Source: Pseudomonadota bacterium
GTDB taxonomy: Bacteria; Pseudomonadota; Gammaproteobacteria; Burkholderiales; Burkholderiaceae_B
DNA: 63,689 nucleotides
Direction of reading: 5' to 3'
NCBI GenBank assembly: GCA_023423975.1
Contig: JAFAEO010000005.1
Location: 1-63,689, forward strand
Shown here: piece by piece, positions 50,013-59,352 of the stretch
Layout of the letters: every line of letters begins with the position of its first letter
Numbering within the stretch: the stretch's first letter is position 1
The notes under the pieces: generated by a model
The model's database searches: none
The model's input: only the letters and a program-made list of their open reading frames with translations
Told to the model about the DNA's origin: nothing
Position numbers and translations under genes: made by a program

Positions 50013-51550
50013 GCGGCTTACTCGATCATTTATCTATTGGTTTCGGTGTTGCACTCACCTGGAGTAATCTGCTAATTGCTGCGGTTGGTGCTTTTCTGGG
50101 TACACTGGTGGGTGTGCTGCCCGGCCTTGGACCCATCAACGGCGTGGCCATGCTGATTCCGCTGGCATTCGCCATGAACTTCCCACCGGAATCTGCCCTG
50201 ATTCTGCTGGCAGCGGTTTATGTTGGCGCCGAATACGGCGGACGCATTACCTCTATTTTGCTGAATGTGCCGGGTGAAGCCAGTGCGATCATGACCACGC
50301 TTGACGGCTATCCGCTGGCGCGCCAGGGTCTGGCAAACGTGGCATTGTCGTTGTCCGCCTGGTCTGCCTTTTGCGGTGCCATGGTGTCGGTGGTCGGCAT
50401 TATGCTGCTGGCGCCGTTGCTGGCGCGCTGGGCCCTGGCTTTTGGCCCGCCCGAGTATTTTGTCCTGATGGTGTTCTCGTTCTGCTGCCTGACCAGCCTG
50501 CTGGGTAAAAAACCGGTCAAGGGAACGCTTGCCGCCATGCTGGGTCTGGCCATTTCCGTGGTTGGTGTGGATGCCAACTCCGGGGTCTATCGCTATACGT
50601 TTGACTCGGTACATCTGGCCGATGGTATCGAGTTCGTGGTTGTCGTGATTGCATTGTTTGCGGTGGCCGAATTGCTTGAAATGCTTGAGAAGGTCATGGG
50701 CGGTCAGCACGTGGAAGTCGATTCCAGTGGCCGTAAAATGTTCAATCTGAAAGAGCTGGCCTTTACCTGGTGGAGTGTCGTGCGCAGCGCCTTTGTCGGC
50801 TTTTTCGTAGGCGTGTTGCCTGGCGCTGGCGCCAGTGTGGCCGCCGCTGTGGCCTATTCACAGGAAAAGCGTATTATCGAGGGCAAGGATCCCAATGCCA
50901 AGTTCGGCAAGGGTGATATGCGCGGCCTGGTTGCTCCGGAAGCGGCCGCGACCGGCTCAGCCATTGGTTCCTTTGTGCCCATGCTGACCCTGGGGGTGCC
51001 TGGTTCGGGCACGACTGCAGTAATGATGGGTGCGCTTACGCTCTATAACATTACGCCGGGGCCGGTGCTGTTCGACTCCAAGCCTGAGCTGGTGTGGGGG
51101 TTGATCGCCTCGCTGTTCATTGCCAACGTTATGCTGTTTGTCATGAACGTACCGATGGTGCGGGTGTTCTCCAAGGTGCTTGCTGTACCAGGCTGGCTGC
51201 TGGTTCCGGGCATTTTGTGCATCAGTTTTATCGGGGTGTATGCGATTAACGCGGGCAGTTTTGACCTGATGATGGTTGTGATAGTCGGCATGATCGGCTA
51301 CTGGCTGCGCAAGATGGAAATTCCCATGGCGCCGCTGGTGCTTGGGGTGGTGCTGGGCGATATGATGGAGCAAAACCTGCGCCGTGCCCTGTCTATTACC
51401 AATGGCGACGCCACAATCCTGGTCCAGAGCAATATTTCAATTGGTTTGTGGATCGCATCGGCGGCGGTGGTGCTGCTGCCTGTACTGTTGCGCAAGTTCA
51501 GCCGCAAAGGCAAAAAGCTGCTGGCGCAGGCTGCAGACGACGGTGAATAA
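50009..51550 (+). CDS. tctA: TctA large membrane subunit (operon 3)
   Basis: A 513-residue permease with about 12 membrane segments. TctA motifs: GTLVGVLPGLGPINGVAMLIP near residue 30, YVGAEYGGRITSILLNVPGE near 70, FFVGVLPGAGASVAAAVAY near 268, LTLGVPGSGTTAVMMGALT near 330 and DMMEQNLRRALSITNGD near 450. It should carry the ligand of the operon-3 receptor, likely a tricarboxylate, into the cell. A strong terminator lies 32 bases after the stop. Confidence 0.93.
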   Translation: MSGLLDHLSIGFGVALTWSNLLIAAVGAFLGTLVGVLPGLGPINGVAMLIPLAFAMNFPPESALILLAAVYVGAEYGGRITSILLNVPGEASAIMTTLDGYPLARQGLANVALSLSAWSAFCGAMVSVVGIMLLAPLLARWALAFGPPEYFVLMVFSFCCLTSLLGKKPVKGTLAAMLGLAISVVGVDANSGVYRYTFDSVHLADGIEFVVVVIALFAVAELLEMLEKVMGGQHVEVDSSGRKMFNLKELAFTWWSVVRSAFVGFFVGVLPGAGASVAAAVAYSQEKRIIEGKDPNAKFGKGDMRGLVAPEAAATGSAIGSFVPMLTLGVPGSGTTAVMMGALTLYNITPGPVLFDSKPELVWGLIASLFIANVMLFVMNVPMVRVFSKVLAVPGWLLVPGILCISFIGVYAINAGSFDLMMVVIVGMIGYWLRKMEIPMAPLVLGVVLGDMMEQNLRRALSITNGDATILVQSNISIGLWIASAAVVLLPVLLRKFSRKGKKLLAQAADDGE

Positions 51551-51581
51551 GTTGCACTGATTGTTATTGGCTGCAGTATAT

Positions 51582-51611
51582 AAAGGGGCGCCCTGCGGGG
51601 CGCCCCTTTTT
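51582..51611. terminator. bidirectional terminator after TctCBA operon 3
   Basis: AAAGGGGCGCCC (51582-51593) pairs with GGGCGCCCCTTT (51598-51609), loop TGCG, with five T residues in all on the + side. It sits between tctA and the end of the - strand hutG gene and could serve both. Confidence 0.92.
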
Positions 51612-51691
51612 GTGTCCCGCAAACCAAACTTCATAATCGCAGGTTATTTCATGCGTCATAGAGGTTAGGCTCCCCGTATACCGCGGACTAA

Positions 51692-52489
51692 TCACATTTG
51701 TGCGTAGCGCAGGGTGGTTTCCAGCGCCTGCTGCAGCAGCGGGGTGACTCTGGCTGCCTTGGCCTCATCGTAGGCAAAGGGCCGGGACTCCTGCATATAG
51801 GCAATCTGGGTCAGTTCCAGCTGCACTGCGTGAATGCGCTCGGTCGGGTTGCCGTACTGTCGGGTGGTATAGCCGCCCTTGAAACGGCCATTAGCCGCAG
51901 CGGTAAACTGCCCGTCCTGTTCAATCTGTTGCGCCAGCAGCGCGCACAATTGCGGATGGGCGCTTTGGTCATTGGCAGTGCCGAAATTGAAGTCTGTCAG
52001 TTTGCCGGGGAAAAACCGGCTGATCTCGGAACGGATGGAGTGCGCTTCCCACAGAACGGCAAATCCGTGTTCCTGCTTGATACGCTGCAGTTCTGTTTGC
52101 AGCGCCGCGTGATAAGGCTCCCAGAACAACTGTCGACGTCGGACCTTTTCCTGGTCTGACGGTTCGCGCCCGGCCAGATAAAGCGGTTCTTTGTCAAAAG
52201 TGTCCACGGGACACAAGCCGGTGGTGTCCTGACCTGGATACAGATTTTCGTCATCGGGCGGGCGGTTCAGATCAATAATATAGCGTGAATAGACGGGTGT
52301 CAGAAAAGAGGCGCCGCCGTCCCTGGCAAAGCTGTACAGGCGATCCAAATGCCAGTCGGTATCGTCCACGAACCCGGCCACTTGCGTAAAGTTCGTGGCA
52401 ATCTGCGGATCCAGCCGGGTCCCCATGTGGGGAATGGAAATGAGCAGGGGAATAGCGCCTTGCTGCAGGGAAAAAATGGGGTCCGGCAT
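51692..52489 (-). CDS. hutG: N-formylglutamate amidohydrolase (HutG-type)
   Basis: A 265-residue enzyme, normal length. Family pattern: ISIPHMGTRLDPQI near residue 17, FVDDTDWHLDRLYSFA near 40, TPVYSRYIIDLNRPPDDENLYPG near 63 (in parts), LWEAHSIRSEISRFFPGKL near 145 and GGYTTRQYGNP near 205. It hydrolyses N-formyl-L-glutamate to glutamate and formate, the last step of one histidine degradation route. No other hut gene is in the window, so it may serve another N-acyl-glutamate here. GGAG 6 bases upstream supports the start. It lies 30 bases after the gamma-glutamyltransferase gene, in one operon. Confidence 0.9.
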   Translation of the reverse strand: MPDPIFSLQQGAIPLLISIPHMGTRLDPQIATNFTQVAGFVDDTDWHLDRLYSFARDGGASFLTPVYSRYIIDLNRPPDDENLYPGQDTTGLCPVDTFDKEPLYLAGREPSDQEKVRRRQLFWEPYHAALQTELQRIKQEHGFAVLWEAHSIRSEISRFFPGKLTDFNFGTANDQSAHPQLCALLAQQIEQDGQFTAAANGRFKGGYTTRQYGNPTERIHAVQLELTQIAYMQESRPFAYDEAKAARVTPLLQQALETTLRYAQM

Positions 52490-52519
52490 GGTTACTCCGT
52501 TTTGTCGTTCACCGCTGTT

Positions 52520-54109
52520 TCAGAAACCGACGGCCTGGCCATCGCGGCGGGAGTCGGACGCTGCGTAATAGCCATGCGCTGCTTTATAAATGAGCTGTGC
52601 AGAGCCAAACTCAAGGCTGTCGGCGGGTGCTACCTCTACTCGATGTCCACGCGCCTTCAGGCTCTGGACTACGGCCTCAGGCGTATGGGCTTCCAGATAC
52701 ACAACAGGACCATTTTCTACACGAAAGCGCGGTGCATCGCTCATGGCTTGCGGGTTTTGTGCAAATGCGCCCAGGCGCGCAACCATTTGCGCATGACCCT
52801 GCGCCTGCATGCTGCCGCCCATCACGCCGAATGACATCAGTGGCTCACCGTTGCGGGTAATAAAGCCCGGGATAATGGTGTGCATGGGTTTTTTCTTCGG
52901 GCCGACGCAGTTGGCGTGGCCTTCACGAACGTTGAAGCCGCAGCCGCGGTTATGCAAAGCAATGCCGGTGCCCGGGACAACCACGCCGGAGCCAAAACCG
53001 TGATAATTGGACTGGATGAACGACACCATCGTGCCGTCCTGATCAGCGGCGGTCAGATAAACCGTACCGCCACTGGCAGGCATGCCGGCAGCTGGCGTGG
53101 ACGCCTTTTCCATATTGATCAGGCGAGCACGCTCCTTCAGATAGGCGGGCGACAATAGCTCTGCTGCAGTCATTGTCATATGGGCAGGATCGGCAATATG
53201 TTCATGCAGATCGGCAAATGCCAGTTTCATGGCCTCAACGCCCACATGATAAAAATCGGGGCTGTCTACGCCCATGGATTCAAGGTCGAACTGGTCCAGG
53301 ATGCCCACACCCATCAGCGCGGCAATGCCCTGGCCGTTAGGCGGAATTTCGTGCAGCGTCAGATCGCGGAAATTGGCGCTGATGGGTTCTACCCATTCTG
53401 CTGCCGCGCTGTCCAGGTCGGCGGCGGTCAGATAGCCGCCGGTCTGCTCGGCAAAAGCAATAATTTTTTCGGCGAGGGCACCGCGGTAGAAGCTTTCGCC
53501 GCGGGTCTGGGCGATGTCCTTCAGGGTCGCAGCCTGTTCAGGAAACGTCCATAACTGGCCGGCCGTGGGAAACCGGCCCTCAGGCATAAATGCCTGGGCA
53601 AAACCGGGCTGGTCCTTGCAGGTCTCGCCCTGTGCAGCCCAGATGCGTGCAATGGTCGGTGAAACCATAAAGCCCTGTTCCGCATAGCGGATGGCCGGTT
53701 CAAAGAGCGCTTCAAAGGGCAGTTTGCCGAATCGTTCCGATAGAGCGCGCCAGCCGGCCACCTGCGTAGGTACGGTGACGGTGCCCCACCCCTTGCCGGG
53801 CATCGTCGGCTGGTCCTTGAACAGGTCATACGTCCATTTTTCAGGAGAGCGGCCACACGCGCTCAGTCCGTACAGTTTGCCTTCATGCCAGATCTGCACG
53901 AACAGATCGCCGCCAATACCGTTCATGACCGGTTCCACCACGGTCAGGGCAATTGCGGTAGCCAGCGCACTGTCAACCGCATTGCCGCCACGGTAAAGCA
54001 TGGACAACCCGGCCTGCGCGGCCAGCGGTTGCGACGTGCTGACAACGTTGCGAGCAAAAACGGGCATTTTCTGTGAACGGTAGGGGAACGACCAGTTTAA
54101 ATCGGACAT
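52520..54109 (-). CDS. gamma-glutamyltransferase family protein (cytoplasmic, no signal peptide)
   Basis: A 529-residue Ntn-hydrolase precursor. N-terminal part: VVSTSQPLAAQAGLSMLYRGGNAVDSALATAIALTVVEP (in parts, residues 22-60) and NGIGGDLFVQIW. The expected self-cleavage Thr is Thr349 in ASGGTVYLTAADQDG, after which the small subunit begins; GFGSGVVVPGTGIALHNRG and MSFGVMGGSMQAQGHAQ follow. No signal peptide is visible, so it should be cytoplasmic, unlike the periplasmic glutathione-degrading enzymes. It is likely to act on a gamma-glutamyl amide or related acyl-glutamate compound. It is in an operon with the N-formylglutamate amidohydrolase and divergent from an aminotransferase. Confidence 0.88.
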   Translation of the reverse strand: MSDLNWSFPYRSQKMPVFARNVVSTSQPLAAQAGLSMLYRGGNAVDSALATAIALTVVEPVMNGIGGDLFVQIWHEGKLYGLSACGRSPEKWTYDLFKDQPTMPGKGWGTVTVPTQVAGWRALSERFGKLPFEALFEPAIRYAEQGFMVSPTIARIWAAQGETCKDQPGFAQAFMPEGRFPTAGQLWTFPEQAATLKDIAQTRGESFYRGALAEKIIAFAEQTGGYLTAADLDSAAAEWVEPISANFRDLTLHEIPPNGQGIAALMGVGILDQFDLESMGVDSPDFYHVGVEAMKLAFADLHEHIADPAHMTMTAAELLSPAYLKERARLINMEKASTPAAGMPASGGTVYLTAADQDGTMVSFIQSNYHGFGSGVVVPGTGIALHNRGCGFNVREGHANCVGPKKKPMHTIIPGFITRNGEPLMSFGVMGGSMQAQGHAQMVARLGAFAQNPQAMSDAPRFRVENGPVVYLEAHTPEAVVQSLKARGHRVEVAPADSLEFGSAQLIYKAAHGYYAASDSRRDGQAVGF

Positions 54110-54422
54110 GGGAAATATTTCACTTCTGTTAATTAGAGGGAAGCAGCGCTCAAAAGAGATGCCATTTGTGTTATTTCATAATGAACATGATAATCATAGC
54201 TTATTATCAAAGCACATCCGCCAAGAAGAAACAGGGGCCTCGCATTTGCGTGAACAGTCTGGTCACGCTGGTGCATCTGCTGCAAGCGGTCGGACACTGG
54301 CCTGTGCCTGGTCTGCGACAGTTCCTTTGGTGATTTCCCGGACAACAGCCGACGCGCTCGCCAAGCGGACAGATAGCATGGATAATAACTATGAACCAGA
54401 CGCAACCGATATTGGAGACACA
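54110..54422. other. divergent intergenic region
   Basis: About 310 bases between the gamma-glutamyltransferase (leftward) and the aminotransferase (rightward). The aminotransferase frame stays open back to 54108, but this extension is not family-like. AT-rich patches at 54165-54215 probably hold the promoters. Confidence 0.45.
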
Positions 54423-55793
54423 ATGAGCAATTCAATTTCACAGCAGGGCAGTGACGACATCGCCTTTCACATGCATCCCTATACCAACGCGATCACGCAT
54501 GCGTCACAGGGACCATTGGTGATCACCCGCGGCGATGGCATTTATGTTGAAGACGAAAATGGCAAGAAATACATCGAAGCCATGGCCGGGCTGTGGAGCG
54601 TTGCTGTCGGTTTCAGTGAACAGCGATTGGTGGATGCAGCCATGCGCCAGATGCAGACGCTGCCGTTCTATCATTTGTTTACCCACAAAACGCATGAAGC
54701 CGCTGTCCGTTTTGCCAAAACCCTGATTGACCTGGCGCCGGTACCCATGAGCAAGGTGTTCTTTACCAATTCCGGTTCAGAAGCCAATGACACAGTCATG
54801 AAACTGCTGTGGTATCGGTCCAATGCGCTGGGTCTGCCGAACAAGAAAAAACTCATCGCCCGCCAAAAGGGCTATCACGGGGTCACCATCGCTTCGGCCA
54901 GCCTGACCGGCTTGCCAGGCAATCATAAAGGCTTTGACCTGCCCATTGAGCGCGTATTACATACGACATGCCCGCACTATTGGCGCGAAGGCAAAGATGG
55001 CGAAACCGAAGAGCAATTTGCGACCCGCATGGCAGCCGATCTGGAGGCGCTGATCCAGAAAGAAGGCCCCGATACTATCGCCGCATTCTTCGCCGAACCG
55101 GTCATGGGAGCGGGCGGGGTGATTGTGCCGCCGAAAACCTATTGGGAAAAAATCCAGGCCGTGCTGAATAAATATGACGTGTTGCTGGTGGCCGACGAAG
55201 TCATTTGCGGGTTCGGACGCACCGGCAAAATGTTTGCCAGTGAAACCTATGACATCAAACCCGATGTGATGGTGCTGTCCAAGCAGATTTCCTCTTCCTA
55301 CCAGCCGCTGTCAGCCATATTGCTCAACAGCCGCATGTTTGACCCGATTGCAGACGAAAGCAACAAGCTGGGCGTACTGGGCCATGGCTTTACTGCCGGC
55401 GGTCATCCGGTGGCGGTTGCTGTGGGTCAGGAAAACGTGAATATCATTCGCGAAAGAAATCTTGTACAAAATGCAGCTGTGACAGGTGCACATTTGCAGC
55501 AACGGCTTGCCGGGTTAAGTGATCATCCGCTGGTGGGCGAGGTGCGCGGGGTGGGGCTGATCGCAGGCCTTGAGCTTGTGACGGATAAAGCGGCCAAAAC
55601 GGCACTGGCCAGCCCCGGACAACTGGGCACTGCCGTAGGCCGCAAGCTGCAGGAACTGGGCGTGATTACACGCAATATCGGCGATACCCTGGCATTTTGC
55701 CCGCCGCTGATCATTAACGCCGAGCAGGTAGATACCCTGGTCGACGCGGTCACGCAGGCGCTGGATGCAACCCATCAGTCGCTCAGATCCTGA
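54423..55793 (+). CDS. class III PLP aminotransferase (omega-amino acid/polyamine type)
   Basis: ATG 54423 follows TTGGAGACACA with good spacing. The 456-residue enzyme is a class III aminotransferase: MAGLWSVAVGFSEQRLVDA near residue 54, FFTNSGSEANDTVMKLLWY near 113, KGYHGVTIASASLTG near 149, LLVADEVICGFGRTGKMF near 254 (Asp258 holds the pyridine nitrogen) and VLSKQISSSYQPLSAI near 284 with the PLP lysine Lys287. Members transfer amino groups from putrescine, GABA, beta-alanine or taurine to pyruvate. A polyamine-type ABC importer follows, so an imported amine is the likely substrate; this is inference from position. Confidence 0.91.
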   Translation: MSNSISQQGSDDIAFHMHPYTNAITHASQGPLVITRGDGIYVEDENGKKYIEAMAGLWSVAVGFSEQRLVDAAMRQMQTLPFYHLFTHKTHEAAVRFAKTLIDLAPVPMSKVFFTNSGSEANDTVMKLLWYRSNALGLPNKKKLIARQKGYHGVTIASASLTGLPGNHKGFDLPIERVLHTTCPHYWREGKDGETEEQFATRMAADLEALIQKEGPDTIAAFFAEPVMGAGGVIVPPKTYWEKIQAVLNKYDVLLVADEVICGFGRTGKMFASETYDIKPDVMVLSKQISSSYQPLSAILLNSRMFDPIADESNKLGVLGHGFTAGGHPVAVAVGQENVNIIRERNLVQNAAVTGAHLQQRLAGLSDHPLVGEVRGVGLIAGLELVTDKAAKTALASPGQLGTAVGRKLQELGVITRNIGDTLAFCPPLIINAEQVDTLVDAVTQALDATHQSLRS

Positions 55794-55807
55794 ACCTGAT
55801 CCACCCG

Positions 55808-55833
55808 GGCTGCAAACCTGACGGGGTGCAGCC
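55808..55833 (+). promoter_or_regulatory. hairpin after the aminotransferase gene
   Basis: GGCTGCA (55808-55814) pairs with TGCAGCC (55827-55833) around a 12-base loop, 15 bases after the stop. No T run follows, so it may only partly reduce read-through into the ABC operon, which starts 130 bases later. Confidence 0.45.
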
Positions 55834-55962
55834 AGGCAAACACATTTGCAATATTTTAGATGTGTTTGCTATGTGCAACACAATGATATGCGCCGGTTGG
55901 TGGCGGGGTCGTCCTAGGCGGAACCTGTCGCTGCATGAGTGATACTGGGAGAAGCAAGGCTT

Positions 55963-57087
55963 ATGTCTGCAGCAACTGCGAATAACAACAATCCTCTGGT
56001 GCGTTTCAAGAACGTGCGCAAGAGTTATGATGGCAAAAACCAGGTTGTCAGGCACCTGAACCTGGATATCCGGCAAGGCGAATTTCTGACGCTGCTGGGC
56101 CCTTCCGGATCGGGCAAAACCACCACGCTCATGATGCTGGCTGGTTTTGAGACACCCACCTCCGGCACCATTGAGCTGGCTGGCGAGCAAATAGATAACC
56201 TGCCGCCGCACAAACGTAATATCGGTATGGTCTTTCAGAATTACGCGCTTTTTCCACATATGACGGTTCAGGAAAATGTTGCCTTTCCTCTGAAGGTGCG
56301 CAAATTCGATGCCCACGCCCAGCAACAGAAAGTTAAAACGGCGCTGGCCATGGTGCAACTTGACGGGATGGAAAAGCGTTATCCCGCGCAATTGTCGGGC
56401 GGGCAGCAGCAGCGCGTGGCGCTGGCCCGGGCGCTGGTTTTTGAGCCGGAGCTGGTGCTGATGGACGAACCGCTGGGGGCGCTGGACAAACAGTTGCGCG
56501 AACATATGCAACTGGAAATAAAACGGCTGCATGGCGAACTGGGAGTCACGGTGGTGTATGTGACGCACGATCAGGACGAAGCCTTGACCATGTCGGATCG
56601 CGTCGCCGTATTCCATGATGGCATGGTTCAGCAAATCGGATCTCCCCAGGATATATATGAAACGCCCGATACCGCATTTGTCGCCGGGTTCATCGGCGAG
56701 AACAATCGCACCCATGGCACCATTACGCAGGCCGGCGTGCGTCAGGCCACCGTCAACCTCGATAGCGGCATGCAAATCCAGGGTACGCAACAATTGGGGA
56801 TGAAGGTCGGCGATCGTGTGTCGGTTTCCATTCGTCCCGAAAGAATCGCGCTCAATCCGGCGGAGCACTCCACGGACGTGCGCTGTCAGGGCAGGGTACA
56901 GGAAGTCATCTATCTGGGAGATCACGTTCGTGTTCGACTGGTCATCAACGGCGATCCTGATTTTGTGGTGAAACAGCCGGTGTCGCAGGTGCGGCAAAAA
57001 ATAACGGTAGGCGAGACAGTTGATCTTGGCTGGAATCACGAATTTGTGCGGCTTCTGGATCCCATCGAGAAGCCGGCAGCGGTATAA
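55963..57087 (+). CDS. potA: spermidine/putrescine-type ABC transporter ATP-binding protein
   Basis: ATG 55963 follows AAGG by 5 bases; an upstream GTG at 55939 is less likely. The 374-residue protein has Walker A GPSGSGKTTTLMMLAG near residue 45, Q-loop GMVFQNYALFPHMTVQENV near 88, signature QLSGGQQQRVALARALV near 142 and Walker B LVLMDEPLGALDKQ near 165, then a C-terminal TOBE regulatory domain (residues 270-370). This is the PotA/CysA branch that energises import of polyamines or similar cations. The substrate-binding and two permease genes follow in order A-D-B-C. Confidence 0.9.
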   Translation: MSAATANNNNPLVRFKNVRKSYDGKNQVVRHLNLDIRQGEFLTLLGPSGSGKTTTLMMLAGFETPTSGTIELAGEQIDNLPPHKRNIGMVFQNYALFPHMTVQENVAFPLKVRKFDAHAQQQKVKTALAMVQLDGMEKRYPAQLSGGQQQRVALARALVFEPELVLMDEPLGALDKQLREHMQLEIKRLHGELGVTVVYVTHDQDEALTMSDRVAVFHDGMVQQIGSPQDIYETPDTAFVAGFIGENNRTHGTITQAGVRQATVNLDSGMQIQGTQQLGMKVGDRVSVSIRPERIALNPAEHSTDVRCQGRVQEVIYLGDHVRVRLVINGDPDFVVKQPVSQVRQKITVGETVDLGWNHEFVRLLDPIEKPAAV

Positions 57088-57112
57088 CAACCATTGATAT
57101 GGAGAGAGACAA

Positions 57113-58174
57113 ATGAAAAAGACAACAATTAAAGCTGCAGTGTTGCGCACGGCAGCCATGGCCTGTCTGGGGTTGGGCGTGGGCAGCGTATATGCGGCCG
57201 GCAGCCTGACACTGGTCTCCTTTGGCGGGGATAACAAAACCGCGCAGGAAAAAGCCTATTACGGTCCGTATGAAAAGGCAACGAGCACCAAAATAACGGC
57301 TGCTGAATACAATGGCGAGCAGGCCAAGATCAAGGCCATGGTAGACACCAACAGCGTTAGCTGGGATGCGGTGGAGGTGGAGAGTCCCGAACTGGTGCGC
57401 GGTTGCGAAGAAGGTTTATTCGAACCCATCGACTGGGGTGTGATCGGCGACAAGGCCGACTTTATCGAGGCGGCGACCGACAAGGATTGCGGCGTGGGCA
57501 TGTTTGTGTGGTCTGTGGCGCTTTCCTACAATGGCGACAAATTCAAAGACAACGCCCCCAAAAGCTGGGCCGACTTCTGGGACGTGAAAAAATATCCCGG
57601 CAAGCGGGGCTTGCGCAAGGGTGCCAAGTACACACTTGAAATTGCCCTGATGGCCGATGGCGTAGCGCCCAGGGAGGTGTATAAAGTACTGGCCACGCCG
57701 GAAGGGGTGGATCGTGCCTTTGCCAAGCTCGATCAGCTCAAGCCCAATATTCAGTGGTGGGAGTCCGGTGCGCAGCCTGCGCAGTATCTGGTGTCCGGCG
57801 ATGTGGTCATGACCTCAGCTTATAACGGCAGGATCTCCCAGGCTGCCCGTGAAGGAAAAAATCTGAAAGTGGTCTGGGATGGCAGCGTCTACGATCTGGA
57901 CTATTGGGCGATTCCCAAAGGTAGCGCCAACAAGGCAGAGACAATGAAATTTATCGCCTTTGCCAGCAAGCCTGAAACCCAGAAAGTGTATGCTGAAAAT
58001 ATCGCTTATGGTGCAGTCAATAAAAAGGCCATCGATCTGATCGACAAGAAATTCCTGGCCGATATGCCGACGGCGCCGGACAACGAAAAGAACGCCATTG
58101 CCCTGGATGTGAACTTCTGGATCGATAACGGTGTTTCTCTGGAGCAGCGTTATAACGCCTGGGTTGCCAAATAA
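57113..58174 (+). CDS. potD: spermidine/putrescine-type ABC substrate-binding protein
   Basis: A 353-residue periplasmic receptor with GGAGAGA before ATG 57113. Signal peptide to about VYAAGS (residue 30). The mature part reads LTLVSFGGDNKTAQEKAYYGPYEKATSTKI, then WDAVEVESPELVRGCEEGLFEPIDW and KYPGKRGLRKGAKYTLEIALMADG. The pattern is that of the PotD/iron-type group 13 binding proteins; the ligand may be putrescine, GABA or a related amine. Its stop overlaps the permease start (TAATG). Confidence 0.9.
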   Translation: MKKTTIKAAVLRTAAMACLGLGVGSVYAAGSLTLVSFGGDNKTAQEKAYYGPYEKATSTKITAAEYNGEQAKIKAMVDTNSVSWDAVEVESPELVRGCEEGLFEPIDWGVIGDKADFIEAATDKDCGVGMFVWSVALSYNGDKFKDNAPKSWADFWDVKKYPGKRGLRKGAKYTLEIALMADGVAPREVYKVLATPEGVDRAFAKLDQLKPNIQWWESGAQPAQYLVSGDVVMTSAYNGRISQAAREGKNLKVVWDGSVYDLDYWAIPKGSANKAETMKFIAFASKPETQKVYAENIAYGAVNKKAIDLIDKKFLADMPTAPDNEKNAIALDVNFWIDNGVSLEQRYNAWVAK

Positions 58175-59352
58175 TGGCCGGGCCACGCAAGGCGCTCTGG
58201 CTGGTTATGCCGCTGCTGCTGTTTCTGCTGCTAACCTTTGTAGCGCCGATCGCTTCGTTTCTGGGCAAAAGCGTGGCCAACCCCGAGGTGGTTACGATCC
58301 TGCCGGCCACCGTCAAAGCACTTAACAAGTGGGAGCCGGGTACGCCGGTGGATGAAGATATGTACCGTGCCCTGGCCGATGATCTGGCCCGGGCGCGGGC
58401 CGAACAGGCTATGGGGCCGCTGATGCAGCGGCTCAATTTCGAGCGGGCGGGCTTTCGTACGCTGATTGCCAAAACAGCACGCCGGCTGCCCTTTAAGATA
58501 GACCCGCCCAGTTTTCAGAAAGCATTCGAAGAGATAGACCCGCGCTGGTCGGATCAGGAATACTGGGGCATATTGAAAAACAATGCCCGCGCGCAAACGC
58601 CCTACTATCTGCTGACCGCCCTGGATCTGAGGCAGGCCCCCGATGGCAGCATCGCTGCGGCACCACCGGACCAGGGCATTTTCAAGGCTATTTATTTGCG
58701 CACGTTCTGGATGGCCGCAGTGGTTACCCTGGTGGCGCTGGTGCTGGCTTATCCGCTGGCCTATTTGCTGGCGCGGTTGCCGGCGCGCACCAGCAATTTG
58801 TTGATGATTCTGGTGTTGCTGCCGTTCTGGACCTCATTGCTGGTGCGTACAGCGGCCTGGATTGTGCTATTGCAAAATGGCGGTCTGATCAATCGCCTGT
58901 TGATACAGATAGGGCTGATTGATGCGCCGATGCAATTGGTATTTAACCGCTTGGGCGTTTATATTGCCATGGTGCACATTATGCTGCCGTTCATGATTCT
59001 GCCTTTATATAGTGTGATGAAAGGCATTTCGCCCACCTATATGCGTGCGGCGGTGTCACTGGGCTGCCATCCCCTGCGCAGCTTCTGGGCGGTGTACTTC
59101 CCTCAGACCCTGCCCGGCATTGGTGCCGGCTGCCTGCTGGTCTTCATCACGGCGATTGGCTATTACATTACGCCAGCATTGCTGGGCGGTCCCAAGGACC
59201 AGATGATCAGCTACTTTATCGCCTTCTATACCAATGGCACCATCAACTGGGGCCTGGCCGGGGCATTGGCGGCCATGCTGCTGCTGGCGACATTGATACT
59301 GTACGCGGTCTATAGCCGGCTGAGCGGCTCCACCCGCCTGGGAGTAGCGTAA
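58174..59352 (+). CDS. potB: ABC permease, PotB type, with large periplasmic loop
   Basis: A 392-residue permease, about 100 residues longer than usual PotB. After the first membrane helix (residues 8-30) comes a hydrophilic stretch of about 130 residues (31-165) before the main five-helix permease core. The core has the ABC contact loop AAVSLGCHPLRSFWAVYFPQTLPGI near residue 290 (in parts) and GGPKDQMISYFI near 335. The long loop should lie in the periplasm and could contact the binding protein. Such long forms exist in other polyamine-like importers of proteobacteria. Confidence 0.88.
   Translation: MAGPRKALWLVMPLLLFLLLTFVAPIASFLGKSVANPEVVTILPATVKALNKWEPGTPVDEDMYRALADDLARARAEQAMGPLMQRLNFERAGFRTLIAKTARRLPFKIDPPSFQKAFEEIDPRWSDQEYWGILKNNARAQTPYYLLTALDLRQAPDGSIAAAPPDQGIFKAIYLRTFWMAAVVTLVALVLAYPLAYLLARLPARTSNLLMILVLLPFWTSLLVRTAAWIVLLQNGGLINRLLIQIGLIDAPMQLVFNRLGVYIAMVHIMLPFMILPLYSVMKGISPTYMRAAVSLGCHPLRSFWAVYFPQTLPGIGAGCLLVFITAIGYYITPALLGGPKDQMISYFIAFYTNGTINWGLAGALAAMLLLATLILYAVYSRLSGSTRLGVA

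Noticed and set aside
54108..54422. In-frame 105-codon N-terminal extension of the aminotransferase
   Set aside because: It lacks family similarity, begins inside the divergent promoter region, and ATG 54423 has a well-placed ribosome binding site.
55783..57237. 484-codon open frame on the - strand opposite the PotA-like gene
   Set aside because: The + strand product has complete Walker A, signature and Walker B motifs; the antisense translation is low-complexity and His/Gln-rich without a recognisable domain.
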